Below are positions 27,629 through 36,701 of a stretch of 64,000 nt of DNA, in pieces (positions within the stretch are counted from its first letter, which is position 1; each line of letters opens with the position of its first letter). The stretch is from Gallionella sp. Lineage in GTDB: Bacteria > Pseudomonadota > Gammaproteobacteria > Burkholderiales > Gallionellaceae. The notes below the pieces were generated by a model that ran no database searches, was not told where the DNA came from, and saw only the letters and a program-made list of their open reading frames with translations. The DNA lies in contig JAUXWM010000035.1 in assembly GCA_030681375.1 (NCBI GenBank), positions 54,627-118,626 of the forward strand. The letters run 5' to 3'. Made by a program: the position numbers and the translations under genes.

Positions 27629-28261
27629 CTACAGCCAGGGCTGCGCCGCAAGGTGCCGGGTCTCGAAGGCGGCGATCTCATCCACATGCTGCAAGGTCAG
27701 GCCGATGTCGTCCAGACCGTTGAGCAGGCAATGCTTGCGAAACGCATCCACTTCAAACAGGTACACCGTGCCGTCCGGCGCGCTGATAGTCTGTTTTTCC
27801 AGATCAATCACCAGACGGTAACCGGCATGGGCTTCCACCGCCTTGAACAGGTTATCTACCTGTGTGGCATCCAGTCTGATCGGCAACAGGCCGTTCTTGA
27901 AACAGTTATTGAAAAAAATATCGGCAAAACTGGGCGCGATGATGACGCGAAAACCACAATCCTCAAGTGCCCAGGGCGCATGTTCGCGCGAACTGCCGCA
28001 ACCGAAGTTTTCGCGTGCCAGCAAAATCTGCGCGCCCTGATAGCGCGGCTGATTCAGCACAAACTCGTGATTAATAGCACGTTTGCTATTGTCCATTCCC
28101 GGCTCGCCGTGATCCAGATAACGCCATTCGTCAAAGGCATTCGGGCCGAAACCGGAACGCTTGATGGATTTCAGGAACTGCTTGGGGATGATCGCATCCG
28201 TGTCCACGTTAGCGCGATCCATAGGCATGACCAGACCATTAAGTAAAGTGAACTTATCCAT
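27629..28261 (-). CDS. leuD: 3-isopropylmalate dehydratase small subunit
   Basis: 210 residues. The aconitase swivel-domain sequence [41 protein letters not shown] and the [11 protein letters not shown] segment are diagnostic. It pairs with LeuC to isomerise 2- to 3-isopropylmalate. Its ATG shares one base with the stop of a small entericidin-like gene (TAATG), so it is translationally coupled to that gene. Confidence 0.98.
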   Translation of the reverse strand: MDKFTLLNGLVMPMDRANVDTDAIIPKQFLKSIKRSGFGPNAFDEWRYLDHGEPGMDNSKRAINHEFVLNQPRYQGAQILLARENFGCGSSREHAPWALEDCGFRVIIAPSFADIFFNNCFKNGLLPIRLDATQVDNLFKAVEAHAGYRLVIDLEKQTISAPDGTVYLFEVDAFRKHCLLNGLDDIGLTLQHVDEIAAFETRHLAAQPWL

Positions 28262-28380
28262 TACCTGTCTGCCGCCTTTTCCAGTTTTTCGCCACCCTTC
28301 TGCAAGTCTTTACCCAGACCCTGAACGGTATTGCAACCCACCAACACGATCCCTGCCACTATCAATGCAATCAATTTCAT
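28261..28380 (-). CDS. Entericidin-like small lipoprotein
   Basis: 39 residues: a hydrophobic signal ([15 protein letters not shown]) with a lipobox LVGC, then [23 protein letters not shown], which matches the entericidin A/B family (amphipathic cell-envelope lipoproteins; a toxin/antidote role was proposed in E. coli). AAGGGG lies upstream of ATG 28380. It sits between leuC (12 bp upstream) and leuD (1-base overlap), so it is part of the leu message. The size is normal for the family. Confidence 0.88.
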   Translation of the reverse strand: MKLIALIVAGIVLVGCNTVQGLGKDLQKGGEKLEKAADR

Positions 28381-28392
28381 CTTCAATTCCCC

Positions 28393-29793
28393 TTAAAGCT
28401 TGCTTACATCAACAAAATGACCGGCAATCGCCGCCGCCGCCGCCATTTCCGGGCTGACCAGATGCGTGCGTCCTCCCTGCCCCTGCCGCCCCTCAAAGTT
28501 GCGGTTGGAAGTCGATGCACAACGCTCCCCTGCGGCCAGCTTGTCATCATTCATCGCCAGACACATCGAACAACCCGGATCGCGCCACTCAAAACCCGCC
28601 TCGATAAAAATCTTGTCCAGCCCTTCCTGCTCAGCTTGCGCCTTGACCAGACCGGAGCCGGGAACCACCATCGCCAGCGTCACGTTTGCAGCAATCTTTT
28701 TACCCTTGGCCACCGCTGCCGCTGCCCGCATGTCTTCGATGCGCCCGTTGGTACAGGAACCGATAAACACCTTGTCTATGCTGATCTCGCTGATCGGCGT
28801 ATTCGCCTTCAATCCCATGTAAATCAGCGCACGTTCAGCGCCCTCGCGCTGTTCCGGGCTCAGTGTCGCCGGATCCGGCACGCAACCGTCTATGGTCACC
28901 ACCATTTCCGGTGAAGTCCCCCAGGTCACATGAGGACGAATGCTCGCCGCGTCCAGCACCACGGTCGCATCAAACACCGCACCTTCGTCACTGTGTAAAT
29001 TACGCCACTCGGCAACAGCCTTATCCCACATTGCACCCTGCGGTGCAAAAGGGCGCCCCTTGAGATAAGCAAAAGTCGTATCGTCCGCCGCGATCATGCC
29101 AGCGCGCGCGCCCGCCTCTATCGCCATATTGCATAGAGTCATGCGCCCTTCCATGCTCAAGGCGCGCACCGTGCTGCCGGTAAATTCGATCGCGTAGCCG
29201 GTGCCGCCTGCCGTACCGATTTGGCCTATCACCGCCAGCGCGATATCTTTTGCCGACACCCCCAGACCCAACGCGCCGTCGATGCGAATCTCCATGGCTT
29301 TGGATTTCTTGGCGACCAAACACTGCGTGGCCATGACATGTTCGACCTCGGACGTGCCTATACCATGCGCCAGCGCCGCGAACGCTCCGTGAGTACTGGT
29401 ATGGGAATCGCCGCACACCACCGTCATGCCGGGCAGAGTCGCGCCCTGTTCAGGACCGATCACATGCACGACGCCCTGACGGATGTCGCCCATCTTGAAT
29501 TCAGTAATGCCGAATTCGGCACAGTTCGCATCCAGCGTTTCCACCTGAATGCGCGAAACCGGATCGGCGATACCCGCCGCACGGTTGGTCGTCGGCACGT
29601 TGTGATCCGGCACGGCCAGCATCGAGGCAATGCGCCAGGGCTTGCGCTTTGCCAGCCTCAAGCCTTCAAAAGCTTGCGGACTGGTCACTTCATGCACCAG
29701 CTGGCGATCGATATAAATCAACGCCGTGCCATCGTCATCCTGACGTACCAGATGGGAATTCCAAAGTTTGTCGTAAAGGGTTTGTGCGCTCAT
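28393..29793 (-). CDS. leuC: 3-isopropylmalate dehydratase large subunit
   Basis: 466 residues. The 4Fe-4S cysteines are in [14 protein letters not shown] and [17 protein letters not shown]. The active-site [32 protein letters not shown] and [17 protein letters not shown] blocks are intact. It is the first gene of the leuC-entericidin-leuD-leuB-asd-fimV stretch and follows a tRNA terminator by about 100 bp. Confidence 0.98.
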   Translation of the reverse strand: MSAQTLYDKLWNSHLVRQDDDGTALIYIDRQLVHEVTSPQAFEGLRLAKRKPWRIASMLAVPDHNVPTTNRAAGIADPVSRIQVETLDANCAEFGITEFKMGDIRQGVVHVIGPEQGATLPGMTVVCGDSHTSTHGAFAALAHGIGTSEVEHVMATQCLVAKKSKAMEIRIDGALGLGVSAKDIALAVIGQIGTAGGTGYAIEFTGSTVRALSMEGRMTLCNMAIEAGARAGMIAADDTTFAYLKGRPFAPQGAMWDKAVAEWRNLHSDEGAVFDATVVLDAASIRPHVTWGTSPEMVVTIDGCVPDPATLSPEQREGAERALIYMGLKANTPISEISIDKVFIGSCTNGRIEDMRAAAAVAKGKKIAANVTLAMVVPGSGLVKAQAEQEGLDKIFIEAGFEWRDPGCSMCLAMNDDKLAAGERCASTSNRNFEGRQGQGGRTHLVSPEMAAAAAIAGHFVDVSKL

Positions 29794-29890
29794 ATTGTTT
29801 CGCCTGCAAAATACTCGTTTTCAGAGCGCGCGATTATGACACAACAGACGCCGCTTGACAGCCTATGCATCCCGAAACGCGCCCGCAGAA

Positions 29891-29927
29891 TTAAAAACGG
29901 GTTAGAACGTTTCCGTTCTAACCCGTT
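29891..29927 (-). terminator. Intrinsic terminator of the tRNA-Val gene
   Basis: A perfect 14-bp stem AACGGGTTAGAACG/CGTTCTAACCCGTT (29896-29927) with loop TTTC is followed on the minus strand by a T5 run. It begins 9 bp beyond the tRNA 3' end. Confidence 0.92.
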
Positions 29928-29935
29928 GTTTTGTT

Positions 29936-30012
29936 TGGTAGGAACGATCAGATTCGAACTGATGACCTCTTGGATGTCGACCAAGCGCTCTAACCAACTG
30001 AGCTACGCTCCT
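29936..30012 (-). tRNA. tRNA-Val (anticodon GAC)
   Basis: 77 nt with encoded CCA. The acceptor AGGAGCG/CGTTCCT (one G-U), D stem GCTC/GAGC, anticodon stem CTTGG/CCAAG with loop TCGACAT, variable AGGTC and T arm ATCAG-TTCGAAT-CTGAT all pair. The loop gives anticodon GAC (valine) and has C rather than the usual U at position 33. It has its own promoter and terminator. Confidence 0.95.
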
Positions 30013-30026
30013 TTTGAAGAGCGCGC

Positions 30027-30055
30027 ATTGTAGCCGAAACCTTGCCCTGCTTCAA
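30027..30055 (-). promoter_or_regulatory. Sigma70 promoter of the tRNA-Val gene
   Basis: On the minus strand TTGAAG (-35, 30050-30055) and TACAAT (-10, 30027-30032) are separated by 17 bp and end 14 bp before the mature tRNA 5' end. The -35 overlaps the end of the upstream GGDEF/EAL gene. Confidence 0.75.
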
Positions 30056-32871
30056 ACTTTATCGCGCCGAAAAAATCTCGACACTTCAATAGCCGGCACG
30101 GGGCGGCTGAATAAGTAGCCTTGATACTCTTCGCACTGCAAGGATTTGATGAAATCCAGTTGCGCTTGTGTCTCTACCCCCTCCGCCGTCACCTTCAGCC
30201 CGAGGGCGTGAGCCAATACCGCCGTGGCGCTGACAATACTCGCATCATCGGAATCGGTCACGATGTCGCGCACAAAGGATTGGTCTATTTTCAGCCTGTC
30301 CAGCGGCAGATTTTTCAGACGGCTCAACGATGAATAACCCGTGCCGAAATCATCCAACGCCAGAGAAATACCCGCCTCGTGCAGTTGCTCCATCACCGCC
30401 AGCCCCGCCTTACCCATATCCATCAGCATGCTTTCAGTGATTTCCAGTTCCAGATAACCCGCCTCCAGACCCGCATCACGCAATATCGCCATGACGCGCT
30501 CCGGGAAATTGCCCTGTTTAAGTTGGCGCGCAGAAAGATTGACTGCTATCGGCACAATATCGAACCCCTGTGCCTGCCACAGACGTGCCTGCAAGCACGC
30601 TTGACGTAGCACCCACTCGCCTATCTCGTTGATCAGTCCGCTTTCTTCCGCAACGGGGATGAATAAGGCCGGAGAAATAAAGCCCATTTCAGGGTGCTGC
30701 CAGCGCAACAGGGCTTCCATGCCTACCATTTCCCCACTCAGCAAATTCACCTTGGGCTGGTAATAAACCATCAGCTGCTGCTGTGCAATGGCGACGCGCA
30801 AACCCGTTTCCAGTTTAAGCCGCTCCACTGCCTTGATATTCATCTCAGGCGCATAAAACTGAAAGCTGTTGCGGCCGCTATCCTTGGCACGGTACATCGC
30901 CAAATCCGCATTGCGCAACAACTCGACAGCGCTAATGCCATCCTCAGGGTAGATGCTTATGCCGATACTGGGTGTAATGGATAACTGATATTCATCCAGA
31001 ATGAATTTTTCCTGTAGCGACGCGATCATTTTCTCCGCTACAAAAATCAATTCCTCTGACGAATTGAATTCCGTCAACACCGCCACGAATTCATCACCAC
31101 CCTGCCGGGCGATGGTGTCACTGCGACGCAAACAGACCTTGAAACGCTCGGCAACCTGTTTGAGCAGGGCATCGCCGACATCATGCCCAAGGGAGTCATT
31201 GATGTTCTTAAAGTGATCCAGATCAATAAACATCACCGCAATCCTGGCCTGATTGCGCTGGGCGGATGAAAGCGCCTGTTCGAGACGGTCTGCCAGCAGA
31301 TAGCGATTAGGCAAGCCGGTCAGTACGTCATAATTGGCCAGATAGTTGATGCGTTCTTCCTCTTTCTTACGTTCGGTAATATCGAGAAAGACCGCGACAT
31401 AATGGGTGATAGCCCTGGATTGCTCATCACGCAGCACAGTAATAGTGACCCATTCTGGGAACACGACACCATTCTTGCGCTTGTTCCAGATTTCGCCTCG
31501 CCACATATCCAGACTATTAAGCGATTGCCAGAATTCGTGATAGAACTCGTGATTATGCCTGCCGGATGCGAGCATTTTCGGACTTTGTCCCAGCACCTCG
31601 TCAGCCCGATATCCGGTGATTGCGGTAAATGCCTGATTGGTCATCACGATTTTCTGATCCGCATCGGTAATCATGATGGCTTCGGTGTTGCTCTCGAATA
31701 CCTTGGCGGACAGACGCAGACCCTGTTCCGCCTGTTTACGCTGCATGATTTCACGGGTCAGGTTAGTCACCATATGGTGTATCGCCGCAGACAGATGCGC
31801 CACCTCGCCCTCACCCTGATGAACCGGCACATCGCACTCCAAATCACCTGCGGCTATCCTGTCAGCTGCGATGCTGATGCGCGAAATCGGACGGGCGATA
31901 CGCCCCGCCATCAGCCAGCCCAGCCAGGCGAATAACAATCCCAGTGCCGCACCCACCTGCAAAATGTGCTGCTGCAAATGCCGCGCGGGCGCAAAGGCCG
32001 CGCCCACTTCCTGACGCACCAGACTCACCCAGCCCATCCCGGGATATTCACGATAACCTGAAGACTTGGCAAAACCGACCAGATAGGTCTTGCCGTCATT
32101 CCACCTGACCAGTTGATAGCCGCTGCTATTGGGGTTGTCGCTGATGGCCTGAACGGCCTCGGGCGACAGCTCGGACAGCTTGCTCTGCGGCGTAGCCGGG
32201 CCGGACAGCATCAAGCCACCTTTGCTCACCAGAAAAATATCCTTGCCGGGCGTCTGCTTGCTATCGAGCACCTCTTCCGCCCAGCGCCAGTAGATGTGAC
32301 CGCACAATACGCCCTGCAACACGCCCTGACTATCCTTGATCGGCGCAGCCACATCCACCAGATAGAAGGATTCTCCACTGGGATTGGGCAACAGCTTGGC
32401 CAGCAACAGCGCATCATGGACATCACCAAAATAAATGCCGTCCCGCCCCTGCGTACACCAGGGACGCTTGCTCAGTTCCTTACCCTCGAGATACCGCCCC
32501 GTCCCAACCATGCCTATGCCTTGTGCATCGCAAATACCGATCCACGCGTAAGCATTAAAAGTGGTTTGCAGCCGTTCGAGTATCTCGCGCTTGTGCGCCA
32601 GCGAGACTGATGGGTCGCGTATGTCGTCGAGTATCGCCGCATTCTGAATCTCGCGACTGCGCTCGAACATGCCGCGATCCAGCACATCCAGCGCATTTTT
32701 TGCACGCAGCGCAAACGCCTCGCCCTCGGTGTGTTCGATCTGGCTCCTGCTGATATCGGCCGCATAATAGCCGATGGCGACTGAGAGCAGCATGACCATA
32801 GCGCCCGTCGCCAGACTAATTTGTGCACGCAGACTATGTCCGGGGTGCAGTTTCTTTGGCCAGTTATTCAT
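30052..32871 (-). CDS. Membrane-bound Cache-HAMP-PAS-GGDEF-EAL cyclic-di-GMP enzyme
   Basis: 939 residues. Order: N-terminal transmembrane helix (ATGAMVMLLSVAIGYYAA), a Cache-like periplasmic sensor (about 50-300; YFGDVHDALLLAKLLPNPSG, GMGWVSLVRQEVG), a second helix (QVGAALGLLFAWLGWLMAG), HAMP (RIARPISRISIAADRIAAGDLE), PAS (ESNTEAIMITDADQKIVMTNQAF), GGDEF (RRSDTIARQGGDEFVAVL) and EAL (MVGMEALLRW, DDFGTGYSSLSRLKNLPLDRLKID). The GGDEF motif, the RxxD inhibitory site five residues before it and the EALLR catalytic motif are all intact, so both synthesis and hydrolysis of c-di-GMP are possible. Single-gene unit between dnaB and the tRNA. Confidence 0.93.
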   Translation of the reverse strand: MNNWPKKLHPGHSLRAQISLATGAMVMLLSVAIGYYAADISRSQIEHTEGEAFALRAKNALDVLDRGMFERSREIQNAAILDDIRDPSVSLAHKREILERLQTTFNAYAWIGICDAQGIGMVGTGRYLEGKELSKRPWCTQGRDGIYFGDVHDALLLAKLLPNPSGESFYLVDVAAPIKDSQGVLQGVLCGHIYWRWAEEVLDSKQTPGKDIFLVSKGGLMLSGPATPQSKLSELSPEAVQAISDNPNSSGYQLVRWNDGKTYLVGFAKSSGYREYPGMGWVSLVRQEVGAAFAPARHLQQHILQVGAALGLLFAWLGWLMAGRIARPISRISIAADRIAAGDLECDVPVHQGEGEVAHLSAAIHHMVTNLTREIMQRKQAEQGLRLSAKVFESNTEAIMITDADQKIVMTNQAFTAITGYRADEVLGQSPKMLASGRHNHEFYHEFWQSLNSLDMWRGEIWNKRKNGVVFPEWVTITVLRDEQSRAITHYVAVFLDITERKKEEERINYLANYDVLTGLPNRYLLADRLEQALSSAQRNQARIAVMFIDLDHFKNINDSLGHDVGDALLKQVAERFKVCLRRSDTIARQGGDEFVAVLTEFNSSEELIFVAEKMIASLQEKFILDEYQLSITPSIGISIYPEDGISAVELLRNADLAMYRAKDSGRNSFQFYAPEMNIKAVERLKLETGLRVAIAQQQLMVYYQPKVNLLSGEMVGMEALLRWQHPEMGFISPALFIPVAEESGLINEIGEWVLRQACLQARLWQAQGFDIVPIAVNLSARQLKQGNFPERVMAILRDAGLEAGYLELEITESMLMDMGKAGLAVMEQLHEAGISLALDDFGTGYSSLSRLKNLPLDRLKIDQSFVRDIVTDSDDASIVSATAVLAHALGLKVTAEGVETQAQLDFIKSLQCEEYQGYLFSRPVPAIEVSRFFRRDKV

Positions 32872-32888
32872 AATATCCGAGGATATAT

Positions 32889-34271
32889 TTAATAGCCGCT
32901 CGAAGCCAGATTATCAAAGCGCGTGTATTCACCGCGGAAAGCCAGCGCCACTGTGCCGATCGGGCCGTTACGCTGTTTACCGATGATAATCTCGGCCTTG
33001 CCCTTGTCTGCCGAGTCGGAGTTGTAAACTTCATCGCGGTAAATAAACAGAATCAGGTCGGCATCCTGCTCGATCGCGCCCGATTCGCGCAAGTCGGACA
33101 TCACCGGACGTTTGTTAGGGCGTTGTTCCAGCGAACGGTTGAGCTGCGAGAGCGCCATCACCGGGCATTGTAATTCCTTTGCCAGGCTCTTCAACCCGCG
33201 TGAAATTTCCGAGATTTCGGTAGCGCGGTTTTCACTGGCTTTACCCGCATTGGAACTCATCAGTTGCAAATAATCCACCACGATCAAGCCCAACTGCCCG
33301 TGCTGGCGATGCAGGCGGCGCGCCCGTGCGCGCAAATCCAGTGACGACAGGGCGGCTGATTCGTCGATAAACATCGGCGCATCATTGAGCCTGCCCAGCG
33401 CATGGGTCAAGCGCCCCCAGTCATCGTCCTGCAAACGCCCCGAGCGCAAATCATGTTGATTCAACTTGCCAACCGAGCCCAGCATACGCATCGCCAGTTG
33501 CGCCGCGCCCATTTCCATACTGAAAATAGCCACCGGCAAGTTGCTGTCCAGCGCGATATTTTCCGCGATATTGATCGAGAAAGCGGTCTTACCCATACTC
33601 GGACGCCCCGCCACAATCACCAGATCACCGGCCTGTAATCCAGAGGTCATTTTATCCAGATCGGCAAAGCCGGTTGGCGTACCCGTCACATCGCTGACAT
33701 TGTCGCGCCCATACAGCGTCTCGATACGCTCGACCACCTGCGTGAGCAAGGGTGGCATCGACATAAAACCCTGCTTGCCTTTTGATCCCGCTTCGGCAAT
33801 CTCAAACACCTTGCCTTCGGCTTCGTCCAGCAATTGCGCGGCATCGCGACCGGTAGGATTGTAAGCACTGCTGGCAATATCCGTACCCACTTCCACCAGC
33901 TTGCGCATGATGGAACGCTCGCGCACGATCTCGCCATAACGACGAATATTGGCTGCGGAGGGTACGTTCTGCACCAGACTCCCCAGATAGGACAAGCCAC
34001 CTGCCTTGTCCAACTCGTCGCTGTTCTCCAGCGCTTCCGCCACGGTAATCACGTCCACCGGCTTGGCTTGCTCGCTCATGCGCACGATATGACGGTAAAT
34101 CAGCCGATGTTCACGACGATAGAAATCGTCCTCGGAAATCAAGTCGGCGATTTTATCCAGCGCAGTGGATTCCAGCATCAACCCGCCCAACACCGACTGT
34201 TCGGCCTCTACCGAATGCGGGGGCAGCTTGATCTGATCAATTTGCGCATCTGAATTTGAAAAATTTTGCAT
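32889..34271 (-). CDS. dnaB: Replicative DNA helicase DnaB
   Basis: 460 residues. The N-terminal helical domain (LPPHSVEAEQSVLGGLMLE) is followed by the RecA-like ATPase with Walker A AGRPSMGKTAFSINIAENIA, Walker B LGLIVVDYLQLMS and the arginine-finger region. No intein is present. It lies downstream of the rplI terminator in the common rplI-dnaB order. Confidence 0.98.
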   Translation of the reverse strand: MQNFSNSDAQIDQIKLPPHSVEAEQSVLGGLMLESTALDKIADLISEDDFYRREHRLIYRHIVRMSEQAKPVDVITVAEALENSDELDKAGGLSYLGSLVQNVPSAANIRRYGEIVRERSIMRKLVEVGTDIASSAYNPTGRDAAQLLDEAEGKVFEIAEAGSKGKQGFMSMPPLLTQVVERIETLYGRDNVSDVTGTPTGFADLDKMTSGLQAGDLVIVAGRPSMGKTAFSINIAENIALDSNLPVAIFSMEMGAAQLAMRMLGSVGKLNQHDLRSGRLQDDDWGRLTHALGRLNDAPMFIDESAALSSLDLRARARRLHRQHGQLGLIVVDYLQLMSSNAGKASENRATEISEISRGLKSLAKELQCPVMALSQLNRSLEQRPNKRPVMSDLRESGAIEQDADLILFIYRDEVYNSDSADKGKAEIIIGKQRNGPIGTVALAFRGEYTRFDNLASSGY

Positions 34272-34339
34272 GACTGGAACCGATGACTCGTCAATAAACG
34301 AGCCGCATTTTACCTTGCCGTGAGGAAAATTCAGAAAAT

Positions 34340-34367
34340 AAAAAAGGACTGTTTCCAGTCCTTTTTT
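34340..34367 (-). terminator. Terminator after rplI
   Basis: Stem GGACTG/CAGTCC, extended by A/T pairs to AAAAAAGGACTG, with loop TTTC and a T6 run on either strand. It ends the rpsF-rpsR-rplI message 26 bp after the rplI stop. Confidence 0.88.
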
Positions 34368-34393
34368 GTGTAGCTGTGTTGCAGAAAACTATT

Positions 34394-34843
34394 TTAGTGC
34401 TCGCCGAGTACCGAAACAGTGATATCCACCACCACATCTGTATGCAGCGCAACGCTGACTGCATGATCGCCCACGGTCTTAAGATGACCATCAGCGATAC
34501 GCACTTGCGCCTTTTCTACCGCAAAACCCTGCTCAGCCAGTGCGGCCGCAACGTCTGCATTAGTCACGGAGCCGAACAGCTTGCCGTCCACGCCGGATTT
34601 TTGTGAAATCTGCAATGTCAGACCAGCCAATTTCTCGCCGCGTGCTTGCGCATCAGCCAGTTTTGCCTTGTCAGACGCTTCGATTTCCGCGCGACGTGCT
34701 TCAAACTCAGCCATATTGGCAGTCGTAGCGCGCTTTGCTTTACCTTGCGGGATCAGGAAGTTACGTGCGTAACCATTCTTGACATTAACCACATCACCCA
34801 ATGAACCCAGGTTGATGACTTTTTCCATCAAAATTATTTGCAT
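34394..34843 (-). CDS. rplI: 50S ribosomal protein L9
   Basis: 149 residues. [36 protein letters not shown] is the canonical L9 N-terminal domain, followed by the connecting helix and the C-terminal domain ([19 protein letters not shown]). It starts 11 bp after rpsR. Confidence 0.99.
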   Translation of the reverse strand: MQIILMEKVINLGSLGDVVNVKNGYARNFLIPQGKAKRATTANMAEFEARRAEIEASDKAKLADAQARGEKLAGLTLQISQKSGVDGKLFGSVTNADVAAALAEQGFAVEKAQVRIADGHLKTVGDHAVSVALHTDVVVDITVSVLGEH

Positions 34844-34854
34844 GTCCGATACTC

Positions 34855-35130
34855 CTAGTGCAAATCAGTATAGGGCAGCAAAGCCAGGAAACGCGCGCGC
34901 TTCACGGCTGTACTCAATTGACGCTGGTAGCGTGTCTTGGTGCCAGTGATGCGAGCAGGGATCAGCTTGCCATTTTCAGAAATGAATTCCTTGAGGATAT
35001 TCACATCCTTGTAATCTACTTCTGCAATTTTCTCGACTGTAAAGCGGCAGAACTTGCGACGCTTGAACAGATTGTTACGAGAAAAACGCTTCTTTTTATC
35101 GTCGGTACTTTTGCCTGATGGACGAGCCAT
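34855..35130 (-). CDS. rpsR: 30S ribosomal protein S18
   Basis: 91 residues. The core [21 protein letters not shown]...[27 protein letters not shown] and [19 protein letters not shown] is complete. It follows rpsF after 79 bp, a gap that holds no gene although many betaproteobacteria place priB there. The gap carries a short GC-rich stem (CGTTGC...GCAACG with inner GCGC/GCGC). Confidence 0.99.
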   Translation of the reverse strand: MARPSGKSTDDKKKRFSRNNLFKRRKFCRFTVEKIAEVDYKDVNILKEFISENGKLIPARITGTKTRYQRQLSTAVKRARFLALLPYTDLH

Positions 35131-35209
35131 GATGTTTCCTTCACCAAATATTGATAAGTAGCTGTCGTTGCGGTGCGCATGAAGCGCGGCAACGGTTACG
35201 CGACCAGAT

Positions 35210-35590
35210 TTAAGCTTCTACGCTTTCTTCTTTAGCCGGAACAACCTCTTCACTCAGCACGGATCTGGACTTTTCTTCCTTCATCATTGCCGATGGAACA
35301 GTGACAGCCGCCTTGGTTTTGACGGTCAGATGACGCAATACTGCATCATTGAAGCGGAACGCGTGCTCCAGCTCATCCAATGTTTCCTGGTTGCATTCGA
35401 TATTCATCAGCACATAGTGTGCCTTGTGAATTTTCTGGATAGCGTAGGCCAACTGACGGCGGCCCCAGTCTTCCAGACGATGGATTTGACCATCCTTGGA
35501 AGTGACCAATGTGCGATAACGCTCGATCATTGCAGGCACTTGCTCGCTCTGATCGGGATGCACGATAAACACGATTTCGTAATGTCGCAT
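35210..35590 (-). CDS. rpsF: 30S ribosomal protein S6
   Basis: 126 residues. [54 protein letters not shown] and [14 protein letters not shown] define S6. The acidic tail ([20 protein letters not shown]) is variable in the family. An AAGGAGA Shine-Dalgarno precedes ATG 35590. The leader to its promoter is about 90 nt and contains a GCCGA/TCGGC stem with a loop containing GTACGG, compatible with S6:S18 autoregulation, though I cannot confirm the motif. Confidence 0.99.
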   Translation of the reverse strand: MRHYEIVFIVHPDQSEQVPAMIERYRTLVTSKDGQIHRLEDWGRRQLAYAIQKIHKAHYVLMNIECNQETLDELEHAFRFNDAVLRHLTVKTKAAVTVPSAMMKEEKSRSVLSEEVVPAKEESVEA

Positions 35591-35679
35591 TACATCTCCT
35601 TGTGGTTATTAAAGCCCCCCGCCATGCGAGACGGTGGAGCAAGGCTGCCGAACCGTACATCGGCTCAACAGGGGCGCGA

Positions 35680-35707
35680 ATTATACCGGAATATGTAAGG
35701 CCGTCAA
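35680..35707 (-). promoter_or_regulatory. Sigma70 promoter of the rpsF operon
   Basis: On the minus strand TTGACG (35702-35707), a 16-bp spacer and a perfect TATAAT (35680-35685). It lies about 90 bp upstream of rpsF, giving a structured leader. Confidence 0.85.
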
Positions 35708-35799
35708 CAGATATTCTGAAAATTCAACAAGATGGCACACCAATGCGGGCAGTCACTTCCCCCGGCAACCCGTCACACAACGCAGTCCCGGTTGCGCGC

Positions 35800-35958
35800 T
35801 TATCGAAACAGCTCAATCAGCAACAAAGTCAGCAGCAATGCGCCCAGAATGGCAAACGGAATACATTCCTTCCAGCTCAACTCTTGCTTCTGCGGCTCCG
35901 GTCTCAAGCAGAGTGTGGCATCCTGTAGATTGCGCAATCGCCCGTTGTGATATTTCAT
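35800..35958 (-). CDS. Small membrane protein of unknown function
   Basis: 52 residues from ATG 35958, preceded by AGGAGCGG at good spacing: MKYHNGRLRNLQDATLCLR..., then a Glu/Lys-rich middle and a C-terminal hydrophobic anchor (IPFAILGALLLTLLLIELF). A longer frame from 36048 exists but lacks a ribosome binding site. I do not recognise the family. The C-terminal anchor topology suggests a small inner-membrane protein with a cytoplasmic N-terminus. It is upstream of, and co-directional with, rpsF but precedes its promoter. Confidence 0.6.
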   Translation of the reverse strand: MKYHNGRLRNLQDATLCLRPEPQKQELSWKECIPFAILGALLLTLLLIELFR

Positions 35959-36284
35959 TTTCCGCTCCTGTCGATGTCGTATTTCGGTATGCGTACGATA
36001 GCAATACCCGCTCACCAGTCCAAGCCCATACAGCCACCTCATGCACATCTGTCCTGCGGCCTGAAAACCCGGATGAACGGTCTTTTTTAGCGATGGGCGG
36101 TTGCACTACGCGCCGCTTCCCGCTATTGCGGCTTTGCACTACGATTTCATCACCCGAATAAGCCCGGCCTCCGCGCACTTCAGAGCGATCTTGCGCCCCA
36201 TGCTCGAATGCACCCCTTCGGGTGATTGATTTCTCGCCGCCTGCGGGGCAGGATGCACCTCCTTCAACTTTCCATCCTCAAGAC
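35959..36284. other. Intergenic region, nothing recognised
   Basis: This 326-bp stretch separates the small membrane gene from the plus-strand gene at 36285. Short palindromes are present (CACCCCTTCGGGTG near 36210), but there is no convincing gene, terminator or repeat family member. Confidence 0.4.
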
Positions 36285-36701
36285 ATGATTGAGTATATTT
36301 TTTTCGATGCCACCCTGCGCGACAGATTTATGGCCTATGCCGAACAACGAAACGTTACCGGCAGCGCGATTGAAGACAACATGGGAATGGTCGTCGCGAT
36401 ACCCGAGGAAGTGCCGGAGATTTTGCTGGATGAACTGGAGGAATACTACGATCAGTTACAGGATGAGCAGGCCGAACTCAGCAAGGAGACGGGCGACCTG
36501 AAGCGCCTGGCGGGCTTTCGCTTCAATCTGCCTGACGGTCAGTCGCGCATGCTGCCCTTGCAAGCGGATATGGCGAACCGGCTGATGGCGCAATTCAGCC
36601 TGACAGAAATACAGAGTTTGTTTGACGCAGTGGCGTATTGCACGTTGAACCCGAATAACGAGCATCTATGCAAGATACTGGCTGCCGAGAAGAATAGTTA
36701 A
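36285..36701 (+). CDS. Conserved hypothetical protein, about 138 residues
   Basis: Translation from ATG 36285: MIEYIFFDATLRDRFMAYAEQ..., an acidic helical middle (EILLDELEEYYDQLQDEQAELSKE) and a C-terminal FSLTEIQSLFDAVAYCTLNP. A start at 36222 would add a proline-rich tail and is less likely. I have no functional assignment; the first half has the alpha-beta alternation of a small soluble ferredoxin-like or regulatory domain. Its stop overlaps the convergent ovothiol lyase gene by 4 bp. Confidence 0.7.
   Translation: MIEYIFFDATLRDRFMAYAEQRNVTGSAIEDNMGMVVAIPEEVPEILLDELEEYYDQLQDEQAELSKETGDLKRLAGFRFNLPDGQSRMLPLQADMANRLMAQFSLTEIQSLFDAVAYCTLNPNNEHLCKILAAEKNS

Noticed and set aside
27489..27821. 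Reading frame through the CCACTTA array (LTTYHLP repeats)
   Set aside because: It exists because 21 bp of three heptamers has no stop; there is no start signal, and it runs antisense into leuD.
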